DNA from: Daphnia carinata
Lineage: Eukaryota > Arthropoda > Branchiopoda > Diplostraca > Daphniidae
Assembly: GCF_022539665.2 (NCBI RefSeq)
Contig: NC_081336.1
Location: forward strand, 2,852,001 to 2,916,000
DNA: 64,000 nucleotides
Direction: 5' to 3'
The translations under genes were made by a program, and so were the position numbers. This document shows, piece after piece, positions 48,964 through 62,800 of this stretch. The notes under the pieces were generated by a model. That model was not told the DNA's origin. It did not search any database and saw only the letters and a program-made list of their open reading frames with translations. Positions within the stretch are counted from its first letter, which is position 1. Each line of letters starts with the position of its first letter.

Positions 48964-51900
48964 ATGGATTCTAGACCCTCTTCTGCTGCGAGAATGAGAC
49001 CCCTTGCCTACATGCCCGTGGTGGAAGTCCAGGGATACAACGGCCACAACAAGCTCCAGGTAGGAAAAGCCCGTCTCATTCATAATCTTGGGGTGGTATT
49101 CCATTTGGAAGGCATGCAAGTCCTGTACTGACTTCACACAATCAGCTGTACCGCGTGGGCAGAGAGTTGTTTGCCATAAAAGGAAGGTGCGTGCGTCGTC
49201 ACTTGTGTTTGCACGAAAAGCCAGGGTGTTATCATCATGACTAGCGGCCCGTTGGTGTTTTCACGGGCCATCGAACGCCTATTCCCTCCTACCGTTCAGC
49301 TGTTCATCCACGCCACATACAACAGCAGGAGTGCATGCCGATGATCTTTACTGATACAATGCAATGTTTTTTTGTTTCCGTTCCGTCGAAAGAAAGGAAA
49401 GGAATGAAAAGGGAAAGAAAAAAGGGCGGAAGGTTCCGGATGGAGGCGCCAACGGGAGCATACTTCCTCTTTCTGTTTGGCTGTTGTTTTGGGTAGCTTT
49501 AACATACCGCTTTTACGTTTCACATGGAAGATGACGGAATTCTTCCTCCATTTTTTTCTTTTCCGTTTACCTCTATATTCCACAGCTGGGCGAGGGATAA
49601 CCGGCCAGTACATCGAAGGAAAGCGTCTGGTTAACTTCACGTAGTTTTTCGTTTCCCCAACCCCAATCCATCCATTTTTTTTTTCCGATGTCTGAAGAAA
49701 AACCACCCGACGGTTTTTCTGGGATACTTAATTACCTCAAGTGTTGTTGTCGCCGCCCAGCCGATAGCAGAGCTAGTGCGCCAATATTCCACACTATCTG
49801 GCAACCGGTTAGCATATCTCTATATCCCAAAATCCATCCCCTTTTTGTTTTGTTTTTCTCTTCTACCATTTTCTTACCGGTAATGAGACCAAACCTCGAC
49901 ATTTCCGGTCAATCGAACGCTTAAGGGCAAATGGCCAGGTTCCCGCCGACAAAAAAAAAAATTACCATTTTTTGAAAACAGATTGTTGAAGTGAACGTGT
50001 AACGTCTGTAAACGGTTGGCCGGCCGGCCTTTAATGTGATCACATTTTCAGGCCGTCTGGTTTAATGATCGCTTTCTTAGATGTGATGCAATTCGCGCTC
50101 GTTGAGTTTCTTGTTTTTTTTTTATTACGGTGAAAGTCACTAACGTCCCGTAACGTTTCGGTGTGCAACACGACGTCAGTGTCATCATTTTCTTTTTTTG
50201 TGTGTCTCCGCTACTCTTTTGCAATTGGTCCCGCGTGTTTTTCTTCTTCTCTTTTTATTATAACGGGACCAATTTTTTTTTTTTTTCCCTTTTTCGGTTG
50301 CGGGCACTGCCAGGGGAACCATCTGGTTCCCCTTTTTCTGGGATTCGTTTGACACGAGCTATTCGCCGTACCCACGACCATTTTTTGTGTTTTTTTTTTA
50401 ACGCCCTGGTCTTTCCTGTAATACAGGTGTAGGCTTTTTTTTTTAATGCGTGTTAAAGAGTCTTTTTCGATCGCATGAGTGCCGGAACGTTAATAAACTA
50501 TTGCCAGTAGTTTTAACGGGCGTACGTTTTGATGGGGGTTTGTTCGCAAACGAGTCAACGTGAATAGCAAAATAGGTTTTTTGTTTGCAAATGAGACGTT
50601 TCAATTGGACGACAATGTATTGCTATTCTTTCTCGTGTACGCATAAAAAAAAAAATGGACACTAGATGTGCGTACGTTGGTACAACCGCGTATGGTGTAG
50701 TGATGATGTCGAGGCCCCTAGGATGTAAGATGATGTTCTCGCCTCATCACGTTGTTGTGTTGTAGGGCAGCCACCTGTTCGAGCCGATTGTGCGTACGCG
50801 CGCACGCACACACACACACACACACCGGTCGTAAACAGTAAAATTGGATTGTTGGGTGATCGGTCAACGATCGAGATTACGAGGCCAGTAGGGCAAGCGC
50901 ATACAGCTTTCGCACGTTTTCTTTCCTTTTTCTTCCTACTCCCGCTGCTCGAGGTGGACCAATTCGTGACAGGTTTTTCTTTTTTTTAATGATGTGGTGG
51001 AAATTCTTTTGTTTTCGTCAGTTTAGCCCACGAAAGCGGGGCCGTCCACTTATTCGACTCAAGTGGCGATTCAGACAGTTCAAATAGCCGTGTCTGCTTT
51101 TCACAGACCCGAAACTGTCGCCTGTATTTCATATTTTTTGTGTGTGTGTCTGTGCTCTCAACTATTATTATCATTTTTAATGATTGGCCATCTTGATCTT
51201 TGCGTTTTCTCTCTTCGAATTTGAACGAAACAGACGGGTTGTTTTTTAAACAAATTCTTTTTTTTTTTTTTTTTTTTTTAATTTATTATCACGTTATTTT
51301 CTTTTTCGGACGAAAAGAACTTGAAAATGCGCAACAGCTGGGCGGAGCCAGTACGTTGATCTCCCCCCTTCCCACCCTCCCTCCCCCACTCCACATTATT
51401 TGCCCACTAGTGTATACCTACCACTACTTGGACCGGTTGAAAAAGATGTTGCGTCAGTTGCTTTAGGTGTTCCATCCTAGTCACAAGTGCCTTGCTCGCT
51501 CTTCTCCCTCTCTCTCTCTCTCTCTCTTTACCCCTCCATTTCTCCATTTTTATTTCTCCCATCTCCCATGACTCCAGGCGGATAGTTCGATTATTTTTTT
51601 TCTTTATATATACACATCGGTGTGTGAGTGTTTGTTCCCAACGGGGTGGAATGCCCTGGCGGTGGAGTGGAACCGTTGCGGATGGGCCCAGCGGCGAGGC
51701 TCTGACCTCCCAAAACAAAACGCTTGTCTTTCATTTTTGAAATTGAAAGAAGAAGAAGAGACCAACCAGGATGGGCAAAAACAGTAAGAAACGTAAAGGC
51801 ACCTGGACGCCGCATCCGATCGACGGAAGTAGTGAAACGACGTCGGGTCCGGCCGGTCACACGGACGACGACGGCTTCTTGGACGATTCGCGTTTGATGA

Positions 51901-54900
51901 AAGGGAAGCGTAGAGTGGACGATGCGTCGTTGAAGAGGAGGAAGAAGAAGAAGAAGAGGAAGGACACGATCAACAATCAGCCGGCCAACAATACGGCAGC
52001 GCTGCGCCAGCTGCTGGGCGACAGTTTCCCACGTCGCAAGCGCTCGCTGCACTTTGATCATTTGCACAACGACGAAGACGAAGAAGACAACGAAGACGAA
52101 CAGGAGGAGGAACGTTTCGCCGACCTGTCGGATATAGTGGCCACCGATTGGCGGGCGGAGGCGCGCATGCCGCCCGAAGGCTCCGACTCGTCCGCCTCGG
52201 TCATGGAGGAGAACGACGAGGAGATCTACCAGTCGAGGAAGCTGGTCATGCGCCAGCTGGTCATGAATCAGTTGAGCTTCATCCGGCAGCATTTCAACGC
52301 GCATCAGGAAGTGGACGTCGATGAGGACGACGAGCCGCCCGACGACGATGGCGACGGCGGCGGCGGACGACAGGTGGATCGCGATGGCGCCAGCGACGTG
52401 GACTCGTGGGCCGAGATGGAGGAGCGTTTTGCGGAAATCTACGAGCCGATACCGTACCATGTGGCCATGGACTCTTGGCGTTCCATGTCGAAAGAGCAGA
52501 TGCTGAAAACGGTGACTAGCCGCCGGCTCCGCTCGCGCATGAAATACATGAGCCGGGCGGAAATTCTCAGTCAGATTCAAACGCTCAAATCGCGCCCAAG
52601 ATCGCGACGCCAGGCGCAAGAGCAAGAGCCCCGTTTACGAGGACATGTCCAGCAACACCATTGGAGCGCAGCCGTCTGGAAACAGGCAGACGGCCGGCGA
52701 AGCCAAGAAGAAGAAGAGAGTCAAAGCGGCGCCGCTCTATCAGAACACGTCGTCCTACCAAGGGCTCAGCTTGGCCGACATTTATCAAGCCAAAGTGGAG
52801 GCCCGTCGTCACGAGCTGCAGATGATGAAGCACCACAAGTCGGCCAGGCCGACGGCCGACACCGACCTGTACGTCACCAAGGCCATGGTGCACGCGCCTC
52901 CCATCTCGGACGACGACGAGGACAGGCAGCGCTTCGTCTCCAGGTCCAGCATCCTCAACAAGTGGGGCACGCCCAGCACGGCGCAGGAGGTCAAATCCAA
53001 AACGGATCTGATCGCCCAGTTTTGGCGACAGAGCGACTACATCACGACGGAATACAGCCGCAGTCTGGGCGGCGGCGAGCTGCAGCAGGAGGCCAAGAGC
53101 CCGCCCGCTCATTCGTGTTCCTCTTCATCGCCGTCGTCCGCCTCGTGCCCGTCCGATTGCGATTGCTATTGCGACGGCGGTGACGCTTGCTCCGTCTGCT
53201 CTTGTTCCTCGTGCGGCAGCTTCAAAACGGTCAGGTCAGTGGAGAAGGCGGTCATCGTGACCCAGCCGGTCAAAGTGGAACATCAGCAGCAGCAACAGCA
53301 AAAGCGGGCCGTCGATGCGGAAGTCAAGCAGAAAGAAGGCTGCGACGTGTCGCAGCCTTCGATCCAGAGCAAGACACCCGAACCGGTTCCTCTCAGTTTG
53401 GTCAAACAGCGCAAGATGGAATTCGAGCGACTCCGCGTTCTCGAAGAGCAGGAGAACCGGCTCCAGGAGCTCGTCCGGCGCACTCGGTCGGACGCGGCGG
53501 CCTCCTCCTCCTCGGCCGCCGCCGCCGCACCGGCCTCGCATCGCAGTTGGCTGGATTTGGCGCAGCGGGCGCGCCAGCTGGAGGACAAGTGGAACAGCGC
53601 CAGGCGGTCGGCCTCGTCGGCCGCGCACGCCATCTATGAGCCGGTTCCGGCGTCACAGTTGTTGCTCAAAAAAGACGATCACGACAAAGGCGGCGGCCGG
53701 TCGAAGAACCCCAACCGCAGCAAGAAACGTTCCAAAGTTATCCAGCAGCTCAAGAGCCGGATGAAGGAGAATTTAGCGTCAGAGTCGCTGGATCCGCGCG
53801 TCCGCCAGCGTCGACACGAAGAGCTCAAGGAGCTGCTAAGCGACGCCGTCCACGCCGGGACGCAGACGTTGACCAACATCAACCTGGGACTTATTTACGT
53901 GCCGATGGAGAGGCAACTGGAACACGTCAAGGGGAAAGAATCGGCCAAAGTAGCCGGACCTCCCGGCGGCGGGTTGATGACCCTCAAAAGAGATCGGTCG
54001 CAATTGGCTGGCGGTGGGGGTGGCGCTGGTGTTGGTGTTGGTAGCGGTAGCGGTGGCGCCACTGGCGCTATTCCCGCCGAGCGTTTATCGGTCGGCGAGG
54101 CGGGCAGGTCGACGGACGAGAGCGAAGATCTTTTCGGCAGCATCGACACGCTGATATTCGAGCCGAAGGCCGGCGGCTCTTCGACGATCAAGACGGACGA
54201 GCTGGACGAGGTGGAAGAGCGTATCGCCCAGCAGTTTGACTATCTCAACGATTACGGCTCGTGTCAGGAAGAAGATTCGAGCGACGATTGCAAGTCGACA
54301 CCAACCGGTAACGGTTCAAAAAACGGCCGACGGGCAGCAGTGGCAGCGGTGGCAGCAGCGTCGCCTCCGCCCAACAAGAACAACGTTATCGCAGGGGCAA
54401 CCGATTCGGCCTCCTGCGCTGCTGCTGCCTCTTGCGACGCCTTTGCCTCTAAACGCCCATCGCCCGCCGGACCGCCCATCGGCGGCGGCGGCGGCGGCGG
54501 CGGCTTGGATGATGACGACAGCCTGGCCAGCTTCAACAGCGCCAATTTCCAAGGGCTGCACATGCTGAAGGACATTCACGTGCGCATACGCAAATGCGAA
54601 CAAGACGAACACGAAGACAACGCACGGATGGACAGCTCGCGGGCCTCCAAATGCGAGAAGAAGTCGGTCGTGTCGACGCTGGACAGCGAAAATTACACGA
54701 ACGTGGACACGGACGCCAGCTGGGATTATTACCCGGACGGGTTGGCCGACGTCGAGTCGTCGGCCGACTGGCTCAAGTCGGCCGCCAAACTGGGCCAACA
54801 ACCCAATTCGTTTCTGGCCGTGGGCAACTTGCGCAAGAAACCGCCCGACTTGCCGACGGCCCACGACGAAACGGACGAGACGGCCAAGCTGCTCGAATCG

Positions 54901-57900
54901 CTGCGGATGGCCGAGGATTTGAACGTGTCCTCCAGCCTGCGATTGATCTTTCCGGCCAAAACGCTCAAACTGTCGCCGGCCGAGGGGAACATTTTCACGG
55001 ACGTGGTCCGCGAGAGAGTGGACAGTCCGCCCAGTTCGCACGTCTCGGCCGAGGACAAACTCGTCCAGTCGTTGGGTCAGCCGCACGACGTCAGTTTCAA
55101 TGCCGCGCAAGAGTCGGAACACGTCGTCGAGCTGACGGACGATGGCCGCACGTCGCGTGACCCTGTCCTTGCACACCCGGCGCTGCGCAAGCGGGACACG
55201 ATGATACGCGAATTGAAGATGAGGTTGCGCGAAAAGTTCCAGTGCGTCGGCGACGATGCGTCCACCCCGCCCATCCGCCTCTCCCCCGTACCGACGGACG
55301 GTTGCGTCGATCCGGCCCGTTTTCCGGAGATCAGCAAGAAGAAGACGAAAGTGATGAGCAAGTTGGAGTCGATCTTGTCCAGCTTCAACGCCCTGGCGCA
55401 GATGAAGGGCGAAGGCCGCGTGTATCGCACCGTGGACCAGCCCATTGCGTTGGCGGCCGAGTATTACACGAACGACGTGGATTACGAATCGCCCGTCTCG
55501 ACGGGCCATCTGGAGGATGCCAATTTCCACTCGACCGGCTATCCGCATCATCTCCTCCAGCAGTCGATGGTGTTCCAGAAGGCGGCCAGCATGATGAGCG
55601 AGCCGACCATTTACGATCCGTCGCTACCGGACGACATTCCGCTCCACTACGCGGACATCCCTCACCCGATGGAGCCGCTCGATATGCAATTCCATCACCA
55701 ACAGAAGCTGCTGGCCCGTTCGCTCGAAGATCACTACATGCTCGGACTGGACCCGAGGCTGCGCGATTTTTACGATAACTCGCTGTTTGACCAACAGATG
55801 GAGTCGTATGCCCCGCACGAAGCCTTGTACAATATATCGAATTCGCTGGAACAAGAGCCTCCTCCTGCTCACGTCGTCCGAAAGGGCCGCAGTAAAGAAG
55901 CGAAGCATCACCGATCGGCCCGTCGGGCCAAAGAGAGAGACGCGACGGAAGGTGAGACGGAGGAGGAAGTGCTGATCGATGGCGATCGTTCGCCGACGTG
56001 GAGCGAAATGGACAGTCAGCTCTTCGCCGATCAGAAGGCGGCCGAACATTTGAGCACGGCCGGAGCGTTCCATCCGGCTAACATGACCCACTCACGCATG
56101 TCCCCCTACAACGACGAGTGGCTCTTTTGGGAGCAGTTGAATCACATGCGCCTAACGGAAGGGGATCGTCGCCGTTGGGAGGAAGAGCGATCCAGGCGGA
56201 TGCTTTTGTGGATTCACCACACGAGTCAGGCGTCGCCATCTTGCGCCGTGCCCGGTTCACAATTGCCTCTGCCCCACTGGTGGCAGGTACTCGAATGAAA
56301 AACACGTAGTCGGTCAGCGGCATTTGTTGTCGCCGTCTACCGCTAGATGGCGCGCGGAACTGTTGACATTTTTTTTCCCTTTCTCGAACCGGGGCGAACG
56401 GCATTTTTTTTTTTTTTTTCCCTCTCCTTCTCCTCCTCACCTCCCCCCCTCCTCTTGTAGTTTGCATACACACCTGTCAAGTTGATTCACGTTCACGCTC
56501 GACTGTTTGGACCATTATGAATTATTTTTCATTTTTTTTTTTAATATTTTTTTATTATCCGAGTCTTATCACGAACCATCTGCCCCCCCATCCCGATGAA
56601 CTTTAGTGTAGTTTTGTTGTTTTGTTTTTTTTATATTTCCAATGCGGTGACGGGTCGTCCTCCTCCACCTCCCCATCTTTCATTTTGTAGCTTTCGTCAC
56701 ACCGGACTGTTGTTGCGACGTTTCCCACTCGTATTTTTACTGTAGCTCGTTTGCCATCATTTTCTAGTTTCTTTTTGACCTTCTATCTTCTTCTTCTTCT
56801 TCTTCTTCTTCTTGTTTTTATTCCTCCAGCTTTCCCATTTGCTATATTTAATACACCAAATCCACCGTATTTTTTTTTTCTGCACTCCTTGACACGAGAC
56901 GTTTTCCCTACCCTTCCCTTGCTGTCTATTTGATGTGACATTGTGAGCAAAAAGTGACGAATGTCACCAAAACCCCATCCCTTTCTTAATTTATGGCATA
57001 CGCAAAGTAGCAAAGGGACCCCCCCCCCCCCTTTCCCCCCATTTTAGGCGATTATCGGTCAGGGCGAAATGTAGAGGCCTGTCCCGTTTTGCGTTCGGGA
57101 CTTGATGCAGGTCGCTAACTCTGCGTCACGGACTTGTGTCTTTCAAAAAAAAAGAAAGAAAGACAGTGACGAGTCTTTTGTTTATCATTTTGTTGAATGT
57201 TTGGCCGGTTTACGCGCGTCATTTCGTCGTTTTAAATTGCCGCTTCGTGGCGGATGATTGTCGCAGCTGACGACTTCCGGTTCACGGCCACTTGACGTTC
57301 GTAGTACGAGACGATGGAAGAGGGACACGTACTTTAAACCAAAAAAAAAAATTGGCTGGAATCGAGCGATGAATCATCGGCCAGTGTTGCGTGTTTTGAT
57401 GGAACGACCTAGCGATGAATTTACATATCTACCCAAAGAACGTCGGATGATTCCATGTCGGGGGCTTGTTGGCAACCTCTTTGTATTTTTTTATTTTATT
57501 TTTTTTTTTTTTTTGCAAAACCAGAAGAAAGAAAAGAACGGCATGTTCCAGGGGCTGGAGTTTCTATTTTGTTTCGTTTCATTGGTGCGCGTGTTCGGGT
57601 GATTCATCCGGCGCTTGTCGGCACACACTAGGAGAGGTTCCTTTCTACCGTAACGATGAACTCTGCGCCATTACGAGACACAATTTGGCGCATGGCAACA
57701 TTCATTTGTTTCCTTTTTTTTTTTTCCGTTCTTCTTCTTCTTCTTTACATAACAGCGTCCTGTTCGATCATTTTCTCGTATTTCTTAACCGCAAATCGAT
57801 TCTTTTATGCCATTTTAGGCCAATGCGGCCGCCTTCGTCTGAAAGATGTTCCGACTCGCACATCCTGATCCATTCACACACACACACACAAAAAATGATT

Positions 57901-58167
57901 CGTTTAAAGAACTGCCAAGTCAAGCGAACAATTTTCGCTCGTCACAAAACAAAGTTATTATTCATTTATCTATTTTTTTTTTTGTTTTTTTTTTTTTTTT
58001 AAAGCCATTTTTCTTCTTTTTACAAGTTTGCGCGTTTCTGTGTTTTCAGGTCGCTCTTCTCCGGCTTTCTCCGCGTTAAACAAATTCGCGCAGATTGGTT
58101 AGCCATGACGTCATTGGCGTCGCGCGCACATTTTTTTTTTTTTTTTTTTTTTACCTCCGCCCACTGG

Positions 58168-58198
<31 letters not shown>

Positions 58199-59799
58199 AG
58201 CACTATGGCCGCTCTCCGCCTCACTCCACCTGTGCCCGTGTCTTTCCCGGCGGGCGAACTTGCCCAAAAGTTTTTTGAAACCACCTCATTCTCTCCCTCC
58301 CCCCCCCCCCCACGCATTCACACAGAAATGGGGGAGAGGTGAGGAGGAAAGGAGGAGGAGGATAGTAGAAATAAAAAAAAAAAAAAAATGAGATAGGGAT
58401 TAGAACGGAACACAAAAACGGGTTTGCTCCGGGTCTGGTGTGTTAGTTGGTTACCTGTTGCCTTGCCCGTCGGTTTGGCCCGTCATGTATCTCTCGTGAG
58501 AACTTCAACCAGTTGTTGTTGTTGTTGTTGTTGTGTTTGGTTTTTTTTTTTTATTTCTTTTTTTTTTTTTTTTTGTGCGTGTATGTGTGTGTTCTGGTCG
58601 TCAGTCGTTTGTTTTTTTTTTTGTTTTTTCGTCAACTCTTTGCCATTTCTTTTTTTTTTTTTTCGTTGTGTTTGTGAACGTGGAAGAAAACGGACAGTTT
58701 TTAAGTTTCAATTGCATCGCCCTCCACGCTGTATTCGGTGCGTGCGTTTTCAAAGTGGCGAACTGTGCAAAAGGAGGGGGGGGGGACATTTGAATTTCTG
58801 ATGGTGATGGGACTACGCCCCTGAAGAACTGCTTGTTCATCAAACAAAAGTCGTCGCTCTCTGTTGGCCCGTAATTCGAAACCAAAAACGGACTCTTAAA
58901 AAAAAAAAAAAAAAAAAATGGTGCAGTTGTCTTGGTTGGCATCTCTACGTCCGCGAGAAGCCATGGAGGTGATATCGTCATTTCTTTTTCTACTTCCAAA
59001 AAGAAAAAAAAAAAAAAACTCTCTCTTTTTTTTTTTTTTTCTCTCTCTCTCAAATTTGCCACTGGGGCGTTTCGCCCAACTGCCACTATTCCATAGTATA
59101 CTATATAGCAACACACACACACACACGAAAAGCTGCTTAAATATTTCTCAGTGTGCTGTATCATTTGCATTTTGTGTGTGTGTGTGTTGTTTGAGAATGA
59201 CAGTCACTGCCGGCCAAAGAAGAGTCAAGGCCGTCAAGAAGAGAAATTTTCTCTTTTTTTTTGGGGGGGGGGGGGACTCGGCCATGCTGGACAATAGGCC
59301 AGCTTTGGCTTATTGATCCATTGATTGCAACGACCCATAGTCGATTTTTTTTTTTTTTTTTCTAGAGTTTTGATTTTGAAAATATTTGAATGTCGTTTAA
59401 TCGACTGGGTTTTTTTTTTTGATTGTCTATATCGGTCCGGCCTTCGGAACTGTTTCCCAATGTTAAAACTCTCGAACAATAGCTGCTGGCCTGCTCGCGA
59501 AGGAATAGTTCATTAGTATTCAAGTCCAGTTTGCTGTCGGCTACATCTGACCCAACTGTTAACGTTTTTTTTTGTTTTTTTTTTTCAAGAAGGACATGTT
59601 TGTCGTATTGAAATCGAAACGCGAGAGATGCGTTCCATCAAGGTCCAGTCCCCATTTCTTGTTTTGAAAATCCCAACTTGGCGTATGATTTTCGTATTTC
59701 AACTCAATTTCTTTGCGTGTTTAGATGTAAGTAAAAATAAGAGGCAGGAAGAAGAGTTTCCGCTTTTTGTTTCTTTTGACCCCCACTCTGTCGCCTCCG

Positions 59800-59831
<32 letters not shown>

Positions 59832-62800
59832 CCCTGCACTTAAGTTTGGGAGGAGTCTTCCTGGACTGGAACATCCTGAGATAGTCAACTCAACCGAGTA
59901 CCTACGGGCTGTTTAAAAAGAGATAATGCACATTGTTTTTTTGTTTTTTTTTTAAGGTTTTAAAATGATGGAAGTTGCGAGTGTAGTAGGGAGACCATCG
60001 TTTTCCTCTATTACTTTGCTGGACGGGCCGTCGTTTGTTTCTTGTCGATGTTCCACTTGATTTGAAGAACAGAGCGTTAACATCTTCCGTTCTTCTTCAC
60101 GCTCACGTAGTAATTCTATTTCTTATCTGACTCTAGTTTAAGGGGGGGGGGAATGCTGTTCAACATCAACCATTGGAGCGTGTAAATCAAAAGAAAAGAG
60201 TCTCTTTCATTTTTTTTTTTTTCTTTTTTTCTCCGGGAGGGGGGGGGGAGTTGAAAGGGGGTAGGAGGTGGAACAGCTGGATCATTCTGGCTGGGCTGTG
60301 AGAATCCATGAGTCGTGAATCCGGTCTCTTCCTTCTTTTTTTTGTGTGTCTGTATGTCCCTAAAGCTTAGAGAGGAAGTGGGCAACTTGTCGAACCTTGT
60401 CCGCCATCCACTATGAAAAAAAAAAAAAAAAAAAAAAGAGAGAATCTTTTTGTTATCTGTGCGTATCGAAGCCTAGCGCATTTTATTTCTCCCTCGTTTC
60501 TTTCTTTCCTGCAAACAAAAAAAAACAAAAAAAAAAACTCCGACGGGGCAACTCTAAAGTTAATCTTTATCAATAGCCCCGTTTGGCTTGTTTGTCCTTG
60601 TTCACAAGAATTCTTCTGTTACCTTCTCAATTTTTGATGTTTTCGTTACGTGCAAAATGGCCCGAACTTGGAACAGGCCCCCCCCCCCCTTTTTTTTTTT
60701 TTTTTTTGTCTTATCGTGTTCTACTCGTTGTAAATGGGGCTTGTTTACCTTAAAAAAGCAGCTCATTGTTTGGCCACGTCGTGTTTGCAATAGCGAAAAA
60801 AAAAAAAAGAAAATGCGATGTGAGATCATCGAGCCCAATTTTCCATCATCAGCCGATGACAGCAGACTCTATTCACGCTGATTTATTCCTTTCTATTCTC
60901 CCTCATTCCCGAAAATTGAAATGCCCCCAAGGTTCTTTTTGTGTCTGTGCGTTGCAGTCACATTTGTGTTGGCCATTGCCTATTATTTTCGCATAGCAGA
61001 CAGAACGTGAATAAAGCACGCAGCAGGAGGGGGGGGGGACGACGAGTATAACGTTCATTTTTTTTTTTTTTTTTTTTTTTTTAAGATCACGTTATGTATC
61101 GCACTGGCCCGTTGTGCGTTCCATTAAAACAAAAAAAAAAAAAAAAAAAAGAAAGGGACCCGTCGAAACAGAAAGAAGTGAACCTCCTGGCAACGTTGGC
61201 GTGTAGCTGCTGCAACAACACGCCAAACTGGTTGTTGTTGTTGTTGTTGTTTTCCACCTTGCTCGGCGTGAAGCAACGGCTGGCCGCAAACATTCCTCTT
61301 TGTTTGTCTTTTTTTTTTTTTTTTTTTTTTTTTGCATATTTATGATGAAGCAACTCTCTCACATTGCGCATTAACATAGATCGAGACATGTGAGATAGAA
61401 GAAGGGGGGGGGGCCCAGGGTTGCCGCTGCCAATCGCAGTGCAACTTTGAAATGAAGCGATGGCCCCTAACGTGACTTCGATGAGGCCATTTTCTTTTTT
61501 TTTTTTTTTTTTTTATTTCTTTTTCTTTTCTTACCTGTGTGTGTATGTGGGAAAGAAAAAACAAAAACATTTGGGCATAACTGAACTTCCTGCTGGATTA
61601 TTGTGGGAATTGTGTGTGTGTGATGAGTCAAACAAGAAGAGTACGTCTGTTATTGGTTAATTTCTTATGCGCGTTATCGTGTGTCGCGTAGTGACGTTGG
61701 CTGGTTCATCCGTGTCTGTGGGGCTGCCATTTTTTTTTTTTTTTTTTCAATATGGGGTTTGAGGTTGTGCCAACTGTCGTAATCAGACGGTGGCCCATTC
61801 AATCATAAAGCATCGATCATAAACTATGGAGCGAGAGGTAGAGAGAAAAAAAATGTGTGTGTGTGTGTGTGTGTGTTACGCGGCTGCGGTTTTTTGCTAT
61901 TCAGACGGCGTGACTTTTAAATGTCCCGCCTCGTATCCGATGCCACTCCTTTGCTCATTCATCTGCATATTTCATTTCGGATAACGAAAAAACAAAAAAC
62001 AAAAAGGTGAAAGTGTCACCGTGGAGGTTCGTTTTCATTGGAAATTATTATTTCTTAAAAAAAAAAAAAAAAATGGCAATCAGTGCGATGATTGAGGTCC
62101 CCCCCCCCTTTTTTTTTTGGAATGGTGATTTGAGACACGCCATTTTTTTTTTTTTTTTTTTAAATTCGGAATGCTCCTCCTCGGAAAGTGGAGGCCTTTT
62201 TTTACCATCCGTCTTTTGTCGGCTGAGCAATTCATTGCTCATTTGCTCCTCTACCCGAAAAGAGAAAGACAGGCGGGACTCCCGCTGCTTTCCTACACAA
62301 GATGAACGACCATTTGAAAACTTGAAAAAAAAAAAAAAAAAAGAAAATTTCATTCAATTGCCGTCCATGATGGGACTAAGAAAGTGAAACGTTTCGCCTT
62401 CCCTTTCTTGAAATCATGCACATAATAACAGTTGGTATTTGTTTGGTAGAGGAATGTCGGTGCCTTTGTAGAGATGTGATGGTCTGATTGTGTTTTCTTT
62501 CAACTCACATTCCGTATTTTTGATCCCCGATTGACCACAGGCGAAGCAAAGAGCGTCCGTACAATGGCTTCTGTCCAAATCGTACAGTCATCAGGTGCCC
62601 GAAGATGTCAGAGAACCATTCTACCGCGACGTCGAGGTGAGTGAACATCAACATGAAAGAGAGAGAGAGAGAGAGACAGAGAGATGAGAGTTCTACATGT
62701 GGACGTGAGTCAAATGTCGAATGTAAACAGGATCAAGAGTATCTGAAACCATCTGTCGTGCACGCCCTGGCCAACGCGGAGCTCTACTGCCTGGCATTGG

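Larger units (their letters stand above)
56299..62540 (+). other. Patronin intron 1, distal part, homopolymer-rich
   Basis: About 6.2 kb with no convincing exon. Many T or A runs of 12-28 bases alternate with C or G runs of 8-12 bases (57020, 58300, 58775, 59265, 60140, 60238, 60680, 61028, 61405, 62100) and microsatellites. The first part may be the 3' untranslated region of the nested coding region; no AATAAA was found there. Confidence 0.5.

Noticed and set aside
51591-52625. 344-codon minus-strand frame
   Set aside because: Antisense shadow of the first part of the nested coding region, with the same Arg/Leu/His-rich character.
54316-55551. 411-codon minus-strand frame opposite the nested coding region
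   Set aside because: The antisense shadow of a GC-ending codon pattern commonly stays open; the translation is Arg/Val/His rich without domain structure.
58100-61900. Regularly spaced simple repeats considered as a CRISPR-like or satellite array
   Set aside because: The units are unrelated homopolymers and microsatellites with no shared repeat or spacer length.
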